From positions 614,348-678,347 of the forward strand of contig NZ_JABJQZ010000008.1 of NCBI RefSeq assembly GCF_013155335.1: a stretch of DNA of 64,000 bases, written 5' to 3'. Positions 25,952-35,359 of the stretch are shown here, in pieces (the first letter of the stretch is position 1; every line of letters starts with the position of its first letter). The notes beneath the pieces were generated by a model that saw only the letters and a program-made list of their open reading frames with translations, ran no database searches and had not been told where the DNA came from. The translations under genes were made by a program, and so were the position numbers. The DNA is from Nocardioides sp. zg-1230. GTDB taxonomy: Bacteria > Actinomycetota > Actinomycetes > Propionibacteriales > Nocardioidaceae.

Positions 25952-25955
<4 letters not shown>
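25509..25955 (-). CDS. secreted lipoprotein, unknown function
   Basis: 148 residues. Signal ends in the lipobox LGAC (RLATALVVLACLGALGAC), followed by SDDDAASTSTD. The mature part is an immunoglobulin-like beta domain with a paired cysteine (VNCSARKM and QLVCPGLS), similar to DUF4352-type small lipoproteins. It overlaps the cbs stop (ATGA) and lies between cbs and the TauE gene, so it may serve sulfur metabolism at the membrane. Confidence 0.85.
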
Positions 25956-27358
<1,403 letters not shown>

Positions 27359-27364
27359 CCGGCC

Positions 27365-27370
27365 AATCTA
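27365..27370 (-). promoter_or_regulatory. -10 element for a possibly leaderless cbs transcript
   Basis: TAGATT on the minus strand ends six bases before the GTG at 27358, the distance expected when transcription begins at the start codon. No convincing -35 box was seen. Confidence 0.45.
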
Positions 27371-27420
27371 GCTGTCTACTCGTCCGTAGCCGTCACTGCC
27401 GGTTGCGTAGCATCGGGGCC

Positions 27421-28503
27421 GTGGGGGCAACTGGAGCAGCACGCAAGCTGGCATCGGCCGCGGCCCTGGGCGGCGGCGGGCTCTCCGTGCTCGGAGCCGG
27501 GCTCTACGGCGTCCTGGTCGCCGAGGCGAAGATCGCGAGGCGGCTGATCGGCAACGCGACCGACGTACCCCCGCAGGCGACGGGCTGGTACGGCCGCGGC
27601 CGGCCGGGCCCGGCGATCCGCATCGCCCTGCTCGGCGACTCCGGGGCGGCCGGCTACGGCGTGCACCGGGTCGAGGACACCACCGGAGCCCACCTCGCCA
27701 CGGGCGTCGCGGCCCAGGCCGACCGCCGGGTGCACCTGCGATCCTTCGCCCAGGTCGGCGCCCAGTCCAGCGCGCTGGCCGACCAGGTCGACGCGGCACT
27801 GGCCACGCACCCCGACCTCGCGGTCGTGATCATCGGCGCCAACGACGTCACCCACACCGTGCTGCCTTCGGCCTCGGTCCGCCACCTCGCCGAGGGCGTA
27901 CGACGCCTGCGCGAGGAGGACATCGCCGTCGTGGTCGGGACGTGCCCCGACCTCGGCACCGTCCGCCCCATCCCCCAGCCGCTCAAGCAGGTGGCGCGCG
28001 AGTGGTCGCGCCGGCTCGCGGCCGCGCAGACCATCACCGTCGTGGAGAACGGTGGCCGGTCGGTCTCCCTCGGCGACATCCTCGGCCCGGAGTTCGACGC
28101 AGCACCCGCGCTGCTGTTCGGTCCCGACCGCTTCCACCCCTCGGCCGACGGCTACAAGCAGCTCGCGTCGGTGCTCATCCCCTCGTGCCTGGCAGCGCTC
28201 GACCTCCTCCCCGAGGACGAGGCCATGCCCGAGCCGCGCCGCCGCGAGGGCATCCTCCCGGTCGCGGCCGCCGCGGTGCGCGCAGCTCGTACGGCCGGCA
28301 CCGAGGTCGACGGCACCGAGGTCGGCGGCACCCAGCGCGGCCTCCGTGGCCGCTGGGTCGAGCTGCGCCACCGCCGCCGCCGTCCCTCCACCGACGCCGA
28401 GTCGCCCGGTGAGCACGAGGACGCGGTGGAGGACCCCTCCGCATCGGCCCCCGCCTCTACCCCCACCTCCACCCCCACCTCCGCACCCGTGGGCGGTGAG
28501 TGA
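27421..28503 (+). CDS. SGNH/GDSL-type hydrolase (esterase)
   Basis: 360 residues from GTG 27421. Block I IALLGDSGAAGYGVHR has the nucleophile serine, block III VVIIGANDVTHT the oxyanion Asn, and block V FGPDRFHPSADGYKQLA the Asp-x-x-His pair. A short N-terminal hydrophobic stretch (GGGGLSVLGAGLYGVLVAEA) may anchor it. The last 80 residues are Arg-, Glu- and Ser/Thr/Pro-rich. Family members are lipases or acyl esterases; the substrate is not deducible. Confidence 0.9.
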   Translation: MGATGAARKLASAAALGGGGLSVLGAGLYGVLVAEAKIARRLIGNATDVPPQATGWYGRGRPGPAIRIALLGDSGAAGYGVHRVEDTTGAHLATGVAAQADRRVHLRSFAQVGAQSSALADQVDAALATHPDLAVVIIGANDVTHTVLPSASVRHLAEGVRRLREEDIAVVVGTCPDLGTVRPIPQPLKQVAREWSRRLAAAQTITVVENGGRSVSLGDILGPEFDAAPALLFGPDRFHPSADGYKQLASVLIPSCLAALDLLPEDEAMPEPRRREGILPVAAAAVRAARTAGTEVDGTEVGGTQRGLRGRWVELRHRRRRPSTDAESPGEHEDAVEDPSASAPASTPTSTPTSAPVGGE

Positions 28504-28552
28504 GGCAGCTTCTCGGGCCGCGGAACCTGCGTGGCTCACCGCTCGTACAGGC

Positions 28553-28690
28553 CGAGCGGTGGCGGAGCCACATTCTCGACGCGACGAACGTGGGTGGACC
28601 ACCGCTCGGCCGCCAAGACACGTGTCGTACGCCGGCGCCGGTGGCGGAGCCACATTCTCTTCGCGGCGAGTGTGGGTGGACCACCGCTCG
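28553..28690. repeat. tandem pair of palindromic repeats in a gene-free stretch
   Basis: Two copies of a roughly 55-base element (28553-28608 and about 28637-28690) share GGTGGCGGAGCCACATTCTC and GTGGGTGGACCACCGCTCG. In the first, the outer arms CGAGCGGTGG and CCACCGCTCG pair over 10 bp. A third partial arm, GTGGCTCACCGCTCG, stands at about 28531. With the terminator at 28716 this fills the gap 28504-28772, which contains no gene. Confidence 0.75.
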
Positions 28691-28715
28691 CGTCGGCGTC
28701 ACCCGAAATGCCGGC

Positions 28716-28744
28716 GGCCCGCCCGAGCTGAGCTCGAGCGGGCC
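28716..28744 (-). terminator. hairpin terminator of the Bax inhibitor-1 gene
   Basis: Fourteen-base arms GGCCCGCCCGAGCT and AGCTCGAGCGGGCC pair with one mismatch, 29 bases past the minus-strand stop at 28773. Confidence 0.6.
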
Positions 28745-28772
28745 GGCGGAGTGGAACGGTGGAACGGGTGGA

Positions 28773-29642
28773 TCAGTCGCCACGCATGATCGCGAGGATC
28801 CGGAGCAGGTTGGTGTAGATCCAGACCAGGCTCACGGTCAGCGCGAAGGCCGCGCGCCACGACTCGCGCTCGGGGAGGCCGGCGGCGACGCCGTTCTCCA
28901 CGAAGTCGAAGTCGAGGATCAGCATGAAGACACCGAGCACGAGGCCGGCGATCGCCATGACGAGGCCGAGGGCACCGAAGCCGAACAGGCCGGTCTGGAT
29001 GCCGAAGAAGCTGAGCACGATCGACAGCAGGCCGAGGCCCACCATGCCGAACATGCCCGCGATCACGAACGTGCGGAACTTGGCGCCGACCTTGATGTCG
29101 AAGAACTTGTAGGCGGCCAGCGTGCCGACGAAGGCGGCGAACGTGCCGAGGACGGCCTGGGTGACGATGCCGTCGCCGAACTGGGCGTCGAACACCTTGC
29201 TGATCGCACCGAGGGCGACGCCCTCGACAGCGGCGAAGGCCAGCACCAGCGCCGGGCTGATCACGCGCTTGAAGCTGTTGGCCAGCGAGAGCAGGAAGGC
29301 GGCACCGGCGCCGAGCATCGCCAGCGTCAGCGCCCGGCTGTAGGCCTCCTGGCTGACGCCGTTGACGTCCACGATGTCGCCGATCCACCACCAGGTGGCG
29401 AAGGCAGTGGCGAAGACGACCGCAATGGCGATCGCGGTCTTCTGGACGACCGAGTCGACCGTCATCCGGCCCTGGTCCACCTGCCCCGGAGTGCCGGTGC
29501 CCCACTGCGAGGGGTCGGTGCCGGCGTCGCCGTAACCGGGGTAGGACGCGCCGCCGGCGGGGTAGGTCTGGTTGCCGTAGGCGTTGGAGGAAGCTCGGTT
29601 GAACTCCTCGGAACGGGCAAAGACAGGGTTGTTGCTTCTCAT
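28773..29642 (-). CDS. Bax inhibitor-1/YccA family membrane protein
   Basis: 289 residues from ATG 29642, preceded by CAAGGAGAGACC. An N-terminal soluble stretch of 65 residues rich in G, Y, N and P (NAYGNQTYPAGGASYPGYGD) precedes seven hydrophobic helices, ending in LLRILAIMRGD. The family is a Ca2+-leak channel/TMBIM-like protein. The polar N-terminus is common in actinobacterial members. Confidence 0.92.
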   Translation of the reverse strand: MRSNNPVFARSEEFNRASSNAYGNQTYPAGGASYPGYGDAGTDPSQWGTGTPGQVDQGRMTVDSVVQKTAIAIAVVFATAFATWWWIGDIVDVNGVSQEAYSRALTLAMLGAGAAFLLSLANSFKRVISPALVLAFAAVEGVALGAISKVFDAQFGDGIVTQAVLGTFAAFVGTLAAYKFFDIKVGAKFRTFVIAGMFGMVGLGLLSIVLSFFGIQTGLFGFGALGLVMAIAGLVLGVFMLILDFDFVENGVAAGLPERESWRAAFALTVSLVWIYTNLLRILAIMRGD

Positions 29643-29807
29643 GGTCTCTCCTTGGAGGCCGCCCCCGGAGGTTCCGGAGGGTCGACGCCGTCGCGGTGAC
29701 GACGCCTGTCGTGTCACCTCACTCTAGCCGGGGTGACACCACTTCAAACGTGGGCCGACGTCGCGCTGTTCCCGTCACAGCAACTTCTCAGGTTGCAGCG
29801 TGTCGGG

Positions 29808-29881
29808 TGCCCCGGCTGGGGTTCGAACCCAGACTGTGCGGTTTTTAAGACCGCTTCCTCTACCGGTTGGGATACCGGGGC
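29808..29881 (-). tRNA. class I tRNA with anticodon UAA (nominally Leu, identity uncertain)
   Basis: Cloverleaf read by eye: acceptor GCCCCGG/CCGGGGC plus discriminator A. The anticodon arm is GCGGT-CTTAAAA-ACCGC, giving UAA. The variable loop is only five bases (ACAGT), and the T arm is CTGGG-TTCGAAC-CCCAG. CCA is not encoded. The D arm is irregular (TCC/GGA with one extra base). UAA reads leucine codon UUA, but bacterial leucine tRNAs have a long variable arm, which is missing. It lies between def and the Bax inhibitor gene. Confidence 0.75.
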
Positions 29882-29909
29882 GGCGACCTGCAGGCAGGTC
29901 AGGGATGGT

Positions 29910-30467
29910 TCAGAGGTAGGTCTTCCGAGCGTAGACGGCGTGCGCCCCGGCCGCGCGGTCGAGGAAGAGCAACCCGTCGCAGTGGTCGATCTCGTGCTGC
30001 AGCGCCCGCGCCTCGAACGCCTCCGCCTCGAGCTCGACCTCCTCGCCGGAGCCGGGCAGCTGGCCGCGTACGACGATGCGGCTGGGGCGCTTGACGTCGC
30101 CGGTGAAGTCGGGGACCGACATGCACCCCTCGCGCGCCTTCTCGTTGCGGCTGCCGGAGACGACCTCGGCGTTGCAGAGCACGAAGGTGCCGTGGTGCTC
30201 GCGGGTCTTGGGGTGCTCGGACACGTCGACGCAGAACACCTTGGCGCCCACGCCGACCTGGGGCGCGGCCAGGCCCACGCAGCCGGGCGAGACTCGCATG
30301 GTGGCCACGAGGTCGGCCGCAAGGCGTACGACGTCGGGCGAGGTCGGGTCGACCGTCTCGCCGACGGTGGAGAGCACGGTCGCGGGTGCGCGGACGACCT
30401 CGCGCCGTTCCCCGGCCACGCCGAGGTCGGTCTCGGTCCACTCCAGGACCCGGGTGTTGACGGCCAT
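29910..30467 (-). CDS. def: peptide deformylase
   Basis: 185 residues. All three motifs are present: GCVGLAAPQVG, EGCMSVPDFTG (Cys metal ligand; Met instead of the common Leu) and ALQHEIDHCDGLLFLD with the HExxH-type metal site. It removes the N-formyl group from nascent proteins using Fe2+/Zn2+. It lies at the end of the eno-ftsB-DUF501-ppx block, with 11 bases to the double-ACT gene. Confidence 0.95.
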   Translation of the reverse strand: MAVNTRVLEWTETDLGVAGERREVVRAPATVLSTVGETVDPTSPDVVRLAADLVATMRVSPGCVGLAAPQVGVGAKVFCVDVSEHPKTREHHGTFVLCNAEVVSGSRNEKAREGCMSVPDFTGDVKRPSRIVVRGQLPGSGEEVELEAEAFEARALQHEIDHCDGLLFLDRAAGAHAVYARKTYL

Positions 30468-30478
30468 GACGGGGGCGC

Positions 30479-30997
30479 TCAGAGCTCGTCGGTGTCGGCC
30501 GCGCGGAGCGTGACGCCCACCCCGAGGTCGGCGACGACGCGTGTCAGCTCGCCCTCGACGGCGGCCACGTCGGCGCCCGCCGGCAGGTCGACCTCGGCGA
30601 CGAGGAGGTAGAGGTCGCCGGCGAGACGGGTGGTGAGGTCGGTGATGTTGCCGCCGACACCCGCGATGACCGCGACGACGGCCGACACGATGCCGGGACG
30701 GTCACCGCCGTGGACCGACAGCACCCACGACGTCCCGTCACCGGCCTCCACGTGCTCGGCGGGCACCTCCCGGACGGTCACGGTGAGGCTGCCGTCAGCC
30801 GTGAGGGGCGCGAGGGCCTGCTCGATCTCCGCGTCGGCCACCGAGCCCTCGCACACCAGCATCATGGCGAAGTGGCCGCGCAGCAGCGTCATCGTCGAGT
30901 CCTCGAGGTTGAGACCCAGCCCGGCCAGCTTCTCGGTGGTCTCGGCGATGATGCCGGGACGGTCGTGGCCGAGGACGGTGATGGCGTGGAGGGTCAC
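30479..30997 (-). CDS. double ACT-domain protein (GcvR-like)
   Basis: 172 residues from GTG 30997, consisting of two ACT domains. The first begins LHAITVLGHDRPGIIAETTE, the second SWVLSVHGGDRPGIVSAVVA. The G-x-D-R-P-G-I ligand loop is intact in both. The arrangement matches GcvR-type regulatory proteins; no DNA-binding domain is present, so it probably acts through a partner. Amino-acid ligand not deducible. Confidence 0.88.
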   Translation of the reverse strand: MTLHAITVLGHDRPGIIAETTEKLAGLGLNLEDSTMTLLRGHFAMMLVCEGSVADAEIEQALAPLTADGSLTVTVREVPAEHVEAGDGTSWVLSVHGGDRPGIVSAVVAVIAGVGGNITDLTTRLAGDLYLLVAEVDLPAGADVAAVEGELTRVVADLGVGVTLRAADTDEL

Positions 30998-31009
30998 CGC
31001 GCCATTGTG

Positions 31010-31843
31010 TCAGCGCCCCGCCCCCGCCAGCGCCCGTGCCCGTGTGAACACCTCGTCGGTCATCTCGCGGGTGAGCCGACGGGTGTAGGTGTTGTGGGGA
31101 GAGGGGTGGTAGCAGCCGAGCAGGGTCACGTCGCCCAGCACCACCTCCGCCCCGTGGGCGAACTTCGGCCGTCGTTCCGGCGCGGGTGCGCCGGCTGCGA
31201 CCAGCGAGCGCACCGCCCCTTCCCAGCCGAACGCACCGAGCGCGACGACGGCGCGCACCGTGGGGAGCAGCGCGAGCTCGGCGGCGATCCAGGGTGCGCA
31301 GGTGTCGCGCTCGACCGCGGTCGGCTTGTTCTCGGGCGGCGCGCAGCGGACGGTGGCGATCATCCGCGCGTCGAGGAGGCGCTGCCCGTCGCCCGCGTGG
31401 TGGCTCGTGGGCTGGGCGGCCCAGCCCGTGCGGTGCAGGCTCGCGAACAGCCAGTCGGCGCTCGGGTCACCGGTGAAGATCCGGCCGGTCCGGTTGCCAC
31501 CGTTGGCCGCCGGGGCCAGTCCCACGACGAGCAGCGACGGCTCGGGGTCGCCCCAGCCCGGGATCGGCCGCCCCCAGTAGGGCTGATCGGCGAACGACGC
31601 CCGCTTCTCGACCGCGACCCCCTCGCGCCACGCGACCAGCCGCGGGCACGCCGAGCACACGCTCACCCGAGCGTCGAGCTCGGCCAGCGGGGCGCCGTGG
31701 GCGAGACGTCGTACGTCGTCGGCGTCGCGCGCGACGGGCGTGTCGGGCGCGCCGGGGTCGTCGGGCCACCCCGCACCCGGAGCGACCGGACTGGTGAACG
31801 CCCCGCCGACGACCGGGTGCGGGAGGAGGACCGGCTCGGTCAT
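31010..31843 (-). CDS. family 5 uracil-DNA glycosylase (UdgB type)
   Basis: 277 residues. N-terminal VCSACPRLVAWR with TVRCAPPENKPT and TCAPW supply cysteines for a 4Fe-4S cluster. Motif 1 is VVGLAPAANGGNRTGRIFTG; the family-5 motif 3 is GCYHPSPHNTYTRRLT. It would excise uracil, and probably hypoxanthine or ethenocytosine, from DNA. ATG overlaps the ppx stop (ATGA). Confidence 0.92.
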   Translation of the reverse strand: MTEPVLLPHPVVGGAFTSPVAPGAGWPDDPGAPDTPVARDADDVRRLAHGAPLAELDARVSVCSACPRLVAWREGVAVEKRASFADQPYWGRPIPGWGDPEPSLLVVGLAPAANGGNRTGRIFTGDPSADWLFASLHRTGWAAQPTSHHAGDGQRLLDARMIATVRCAPPENKPTAVERDTCAPWIAAELALLPTVRAVVALGAFGWEGAVRSLVAAGAPAPERRPKFAHGAEVVLGDVTLLGCYHPSPHNTYTRRLTREMTDEVFTRARALAGAGR

Positions 31844-32772
31844 CGTGCGATCGCCGCGGCCATGCCGTGCAGGATGTCGGCCTCGGAGACGACGTGCTCC
31901 ATGACCGGCACACGGTCGAGGATGCGGGTCCAGATGAGGGCGCCCGCGCCGATGACGTCGGCGCGACCGGGGTGCATGTAGGGCAGCGCCCGTCGCTCCT
32001 CGACCGTCATGGCGAGCAGGTCGGCGACGTAGGCGGCACTGGCGGCGTTGGGCAGGACTGCCAGGTCGAAGGCCTCGCGGTCGTAGGAGGCCAGCCCCAG
32101 GACGCCGCACGCGATGGTCTTGATGGTGCCCGAGGTGCCGATGACGGTGCGGGCCTGCCCCAGCCGGATGCCGGACTCGTCGAGGTGCCGGTCGATGTCG
32201 GCGACGCAGGCCGCGACCTCGTCGGCGCCCGGCGGGTCGCCGTGCAGGTGGCGCTCGTGGAGCCGGACGGAGCCGATGTCCATCGACACCGCCTGCCGGT
32301 CGTCGCCGTGGCCCAGCACCAGCTCGGTGGACCCGCCGCCGATGTCGACGACGAGCACCGGCTCGGGCGGCATCGGGACCTGCGCGGCGATGGCGCCGGC
32401 GTAGACCAGCGCCGCCTCCTCGTCGCCCGACAGCACCTCCGGCTCGATGCCGAGGCGACGTCGTACGCCCTCGGCGAAGACCGCAGCGTTGCTCGCGTCG
32501 CGGGTGGCGGACGTGGCACAGAAGCGCAGCCGCTCGGGTGGGACGTCGTGGTCGCGCAGCACCTCGGCGAACTCGTCGATCGCCGCGAACGTGCGCTCCA
32601 GGGCCTCGTCGGCCAGCACGCCCGTGCGGTCGACGCCCTGGCCGAGGCGTACGACGCGGGAGTCGCGCAGCGCGACGTCGAGCCGGCCGTCGTCGCGCAC
32701 GGTCCCGATGAGGACCTTGATGGAGTTGGTCCCGCAGTCGATGGCCGCGACGGTCGTCCCGAGGGTGCTCAT
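31840..32772 (-). CDS. ppx: Ppx/GppA exopolyphosphatase
   Basis: 310 residues from ATG 32772. ASKHA motifs: VAAIDCGTNSIKVLIG at the N-terminus, VLVVDIGGGSTELVLGHGD in the middle and VIGTSGTIKTIACG later. It hydrolyses polyphosphate or pppGpp. The short form, lacking the C-terminal HD-like domains of E. coli Ppx, is usual in actinobacteria. It follows DUF501 with a 4-base gap, as in the mycobacterial Rv1025-Rv1026 order. Confidence 0.93.
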   Translation of the reverse strand: MSTLGTTVAAIDCGTNSIKVLIGTVRDDGRLDVALRDSRVVRLGQGVDRTGVLADEALERTFAAIDEFAEVLRDHDVPPERLRFCATSATRDASNAAVFAEGVRRRLGIEPEVLSGDEEAALVYAGAIAAQVPMPPEPVLVVDIGGGSTELVLGHGDDRQAVSMDIGSVRLHERHLHGDPPGADEVAACVADIDRHLDESGIRLGQARTVIGTSGTIKTIACGVLGLASYDREAFDLAVLPNAASAAYVADLLAMTVEERRALPYMHPGRADVIGAGALIWTRILDRVPVMEHVVSEADILHGMAAAIAR

Positions 32773-32776
32773 CGGG

Positions 32777-33340
32777 TCATTGTGCAGCCCCGTCGTCGAG
32801 CAGGGGCCGCTCGACGCACGGACCCGACGCCCACCAGTCCCCCAGCAGGTCGAGGACCTCGTCACCGAGCGGGTTGACCCCGCGCCCCATCGCGAGGGAC
32901 TGCCCGGCGAGGACGTGGAGGCACTTGACCCGGTCGGGCATCCCACCGGCGGAGATGCCGTCGATCTCGGGGACGTCGAGCCCGGCCCGGTCCCCCACCT
33001 CGGCGCGGACCTCGAGGTAGCGCTCGTGCGCGCTGCGGTAGGCAGCAGCGAGCTCCTCGTCGGTGCCGAGGCGGTCCTGCATCTCCTTCATCAGCCCGGA
33101 GCCCTCGAGCGTGCCGATGCGCGAGGCCGCGCGGGGGCAGGTCAGGTAGAAGGTCGTCGGGAAGGGCGTGCCGTTGGGCAGCCGCGGCTCGGTCGTCACC
33201 ACGTCGGGGTTGCCGCAGGGGCACCGGTGCCCGACGGAGTCGATGCCGCGGGGCCGGCGCCCGAGCTGGGCGTGGATGGCGGCCTCGTCGACCGGGTCGA
33301 TCGTGTGATCACCGGTGTGATCGTCCTTGCGGTTGCTCAC
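32777..33340 (-). CDS. DUF501 family protein
   Basis: 187 residues from GTG 33340. IHAQLGRRPRGIDSVGHRCP, GTPFPTTFYLTCPRAASRIG and VKCLHVLAGQSLAMGRGVNP are the DUF501 core, with paired cysteines (HRCPCG, TCP, KCLH). Function unknown. It is almost always next to ftsB-like and ppx genes in actinobacteria, as here. Its GTG overlaps the ftsB-like stop (GTGA). Confidence 0.92.
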   Translation of the reverse strand: MSNRKDDHTGDHTIDPVDEAAIHAQLGRRPRGIDSVGHRCPCGNPDVVTTEPRLPNGTPFPTTFYLTCPRAASRIGTLEGSGLMKEMQDRLGTDEELAAAYRSAHERYLEVRAEVGDRAGLDVPEIDGISAGGMPDRVKCLHVLAGQSLAMGRGVNPLGDEVLDLLGDWWASGPCVERPLLDDGAAQ

Positions 33341-33960
33341 TGCTGCGTTCCGTCGATCATCTCGGCAGGTTCCTCGTCGGGCGGGGGTGGGTTGCCGGCC
33401 AGCTCCATCGACTCCCAGGCCGACGTCCACCAGGCCTTGGGCACCGTCTTGATCACGTCGTCCGGGTCGTTGAGCGACGCCTGGGCCTCGAGGGGCTTGC
33501 CGTCGGCCCCGATGACCTCGAACCCGGCCTCGCCCGGCATCAGGTAGCCGAACCGCGCGCGGGCCTGGGCCTTGACGTAGGCCGGGTCGTCCCAGCGAGC
33601 CTTCTCCCGCTCGAGGTCGTTGATGCTGGCCTCGCGCTCGGCGATCTGCGCCTTGAGGTCACCGATGTGGGAGCGCTGCTGGAGGTAGGCCCGCAGCGAC
33701 GACGCGTAGGACACGGTCAGCACCGCGAGCACGAGCACCAGCACCGCGGCGCGCCCCGTGAACCGCGGTCGACGCGCGGTGCCGCGCGGGGCGGCAGGTC
33801 GCACCGACCCGGCGACCGGCTCCACGGTGCGCGCGGACGTCGTACGCGTCCCGGCCGCCCGCGGTCGTGAGCCGCGGGCGCCGGGGTGCGTGCTGGAGCC
33901 CTGCCTCGGACCGCGCGACCCACCGGGCCCGCCCCGAGGCGTACGGCGCTGGGAAGGCAT
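33337..33960 (-). CDS. FtsB/DivIC-like septum formation initiator
   Basis: 207 residues. A 65-residue Arg/Pro/Gly/Ser-rich cytoplasmic tail precedes one membrane helix (GRAAVLVLVLAVLTVSYAS). A coiled coil follows (LKAQIAEREASINDLEREKA) and then the DivIC motif WDDPAYVKAQARARFGYLMP. In division it would act with FtsL and FtsQ at the septum. Directly after eno, the conserved actinobacterial position. Confidence 0.92.
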   Translation of the reverse strand: MPSQRRTPRGGPGGSRGPRQGSSTHPGARGSRPRAAGTRTTSARTVEPVAGSVRPAAPRGTARRPRFTGRAAVLVLVLAVLTVSYASSLRAYLQQRSHIGDLKAQIAEREASINDLEREKARWDDPAYVKAQARARFGYLMPGEAGFEVIGADGKPLEAQASLNDPDDVIKTVPKAWWTSAWESMELAGNPPPPDEEPAEMIDGTQQ

Positions 33961-33979
33961 GCAGGCCAGTCTGCCTGCT

Positions 33980-35257
33980 TCAGCCGCCGAATCGCGGGAA
34001 GGCACCCCGCCCGGCGTAGCGAGCCGCGTCACCCAGCTCGTCCTCGATGCGGAGCAGCTGGTTGTACTTCGCGACGCGGTCCGAACGGGCCGGCGCACCG
34101 GTCTTGATCTGGCCGCAGTTGGTGGCAACGGCCAGGTCGGCGATCGTGGTGTCCTCGGTCTCGCCGGAGCGGTGGCTCATCATGTTGCGGAAGCCGGCGC
34201 GGTGGGCCAGCTCGACCGCGTCGAGGGTCTCGGTGAGCGACCCGATCTGGTTGACCTTGACCAGCATCGCGTTGGCCTGGCCGCCGTCGATGCCGCGCTG
34301 CAGCCGTTCGACGTTGGTGACGAACAGGTCGTCGCCGACGATCTGGGTCATGCCACCGAGGTTCTCCGTGATGGCCCTCCAGCCGTCCCAGTCCTCCTCG
34401 TCGAGCGGGTCCTCGAGAGAGACGATCGGGTAGCTGGCGACGAGGTCGGCGTAGTAGGTGACCATCTCGTCGCTGCCCTGCTTCTTCCCCTCGAAGGTGT
34501 AGGACTTCTTGTCGAAGAACTCGCTCGCGGCGACGTCCATCGCGAGCGCGATGTCCTTGCCGAGGGCGAAGCCGGCGGACTTGACCGCCTCGGCGATCAG
34601 GTCCAGCGCGGCGCGGTTGCTCTCGAGGTTCGGGGCGAAGCCGCCCTCGTCGCCGAGCCCGGTCGACAGGCCCTTCTTCTTCAGCACCGCCTTGAGGGCG
34701 TGGTAGACCTCGGCGCCCTGCTGGAGTGCCTCGCGGAAGGTCGCCGCGCCGATCGGGGCGATCATGAACTCCTGCACGTCGACGTTGGAGTCGGCGTGGG
34801 AGCCGCCGTTGAGGATGTTCATCATCGGCACGGGCAGCAGGTGGGCGTTGGGCCCGCCGACGTAGCGGAACAGCGGCAGGCCGGCCGACTCCGCGGCGGC
34901 CTTGGCGGTGGCCAGCGAGACGCCGAGGATCGCGTTGGCGCCGAGCTTGGCCTTGTTGGCGGTGCCGTCGAGGTCGAGCATCGTCTGGTCGATGAGGCGC
35001 TGGTCGTCCGCGTCGAGCCCGACGACGGCGCCGGCGATCGAGTCGATGACGCCGTCGACGGCCTTCTGCACGCCCTTGCCGAGGTAGCGCTTGCCGCCGT
35101 CGCGGAGCTCCACCGCCTCGAACGCACCGGTCGAGGCGCCGCTGGGCACGGCCGCTCGACCGAACGCTCCGTCCTCGAGCAACACCTCCACCTCGACGGT
35201 GGGGTTGCCGCGCGAATCGAGGATTTCGCGGGCACCGACTGCAGCGATGATCGACAT
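33980..35257 (-). CDS. eno: enolase
   Basis: 425 residues, full length. MSIIAAVGAREILDSRGNPT at the N-terminus, VPSGASTGAFEAVELRDG (loop that closes on substrate), metal ligands in MDVAASEF, SLEDPLDEEDWDGW and VGDDLFVTN, and the signature MLVKVNQIGSLTET with the catalytic lysine. It interconverts 2-phosphoglycerate and phosphoenolpyruvate. It heads the ftsB, DUF501, ppx, UDG, ACT, def run. Confidence 0.98.
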   Translation of the reverse strand: MSIIAAVGAREILDSRGNPTVEVEVLLEDGAFGRAAVPSGASTGAFEAVELRDGGKRYLGKGVQKAVDGVIDSIAGAVVGLDADDQRLIDQTMLDLDGTANKAKLGANAILGVSLATAKAAAESAGLPLFRYVGGPNAHLLPVPMMNILNGGSHADSNVDVQEFMIAPIGAATFREALQQGAEVYHALKAVLKKKGLSTGLGDEGGFAPNLESNRAALDLIAEAVKSAGFALGKDIALAMDVAASEFFDKKSYTFEGKKQGSDEMVTYYADLVASYPIVSLEDPLDEEDWDGWRAITENLGGMTQIVGDDLFVTNVERLQRGIDGGQANAMLVKVNQIGSLTETLDAVELAHRAGFRNMMSHRSGETEDTTIADLAVATNCGQIKTGAPARSDRVAKYNQLLRIEDELGDAARYAGRGAFPRFGG

Positions 35258-35359
35258 GGCAGAGCTCCTGATGGGGGACGTCCTGGGTCGGCAGCCAGCC
35301 TAGCCACGTCGTACGCCGACGTCGCCGGGGTGTCCGTCCGCACCGCTAGCGTGCGGCGC

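Noticed and set aside
33758..35350. Upstream extension of the AraC-type regulator
   Set aside because: The frame stays open antisense to eno and ftsB-like, but protein-like sequence only begins near the GTG at 35351/35360.
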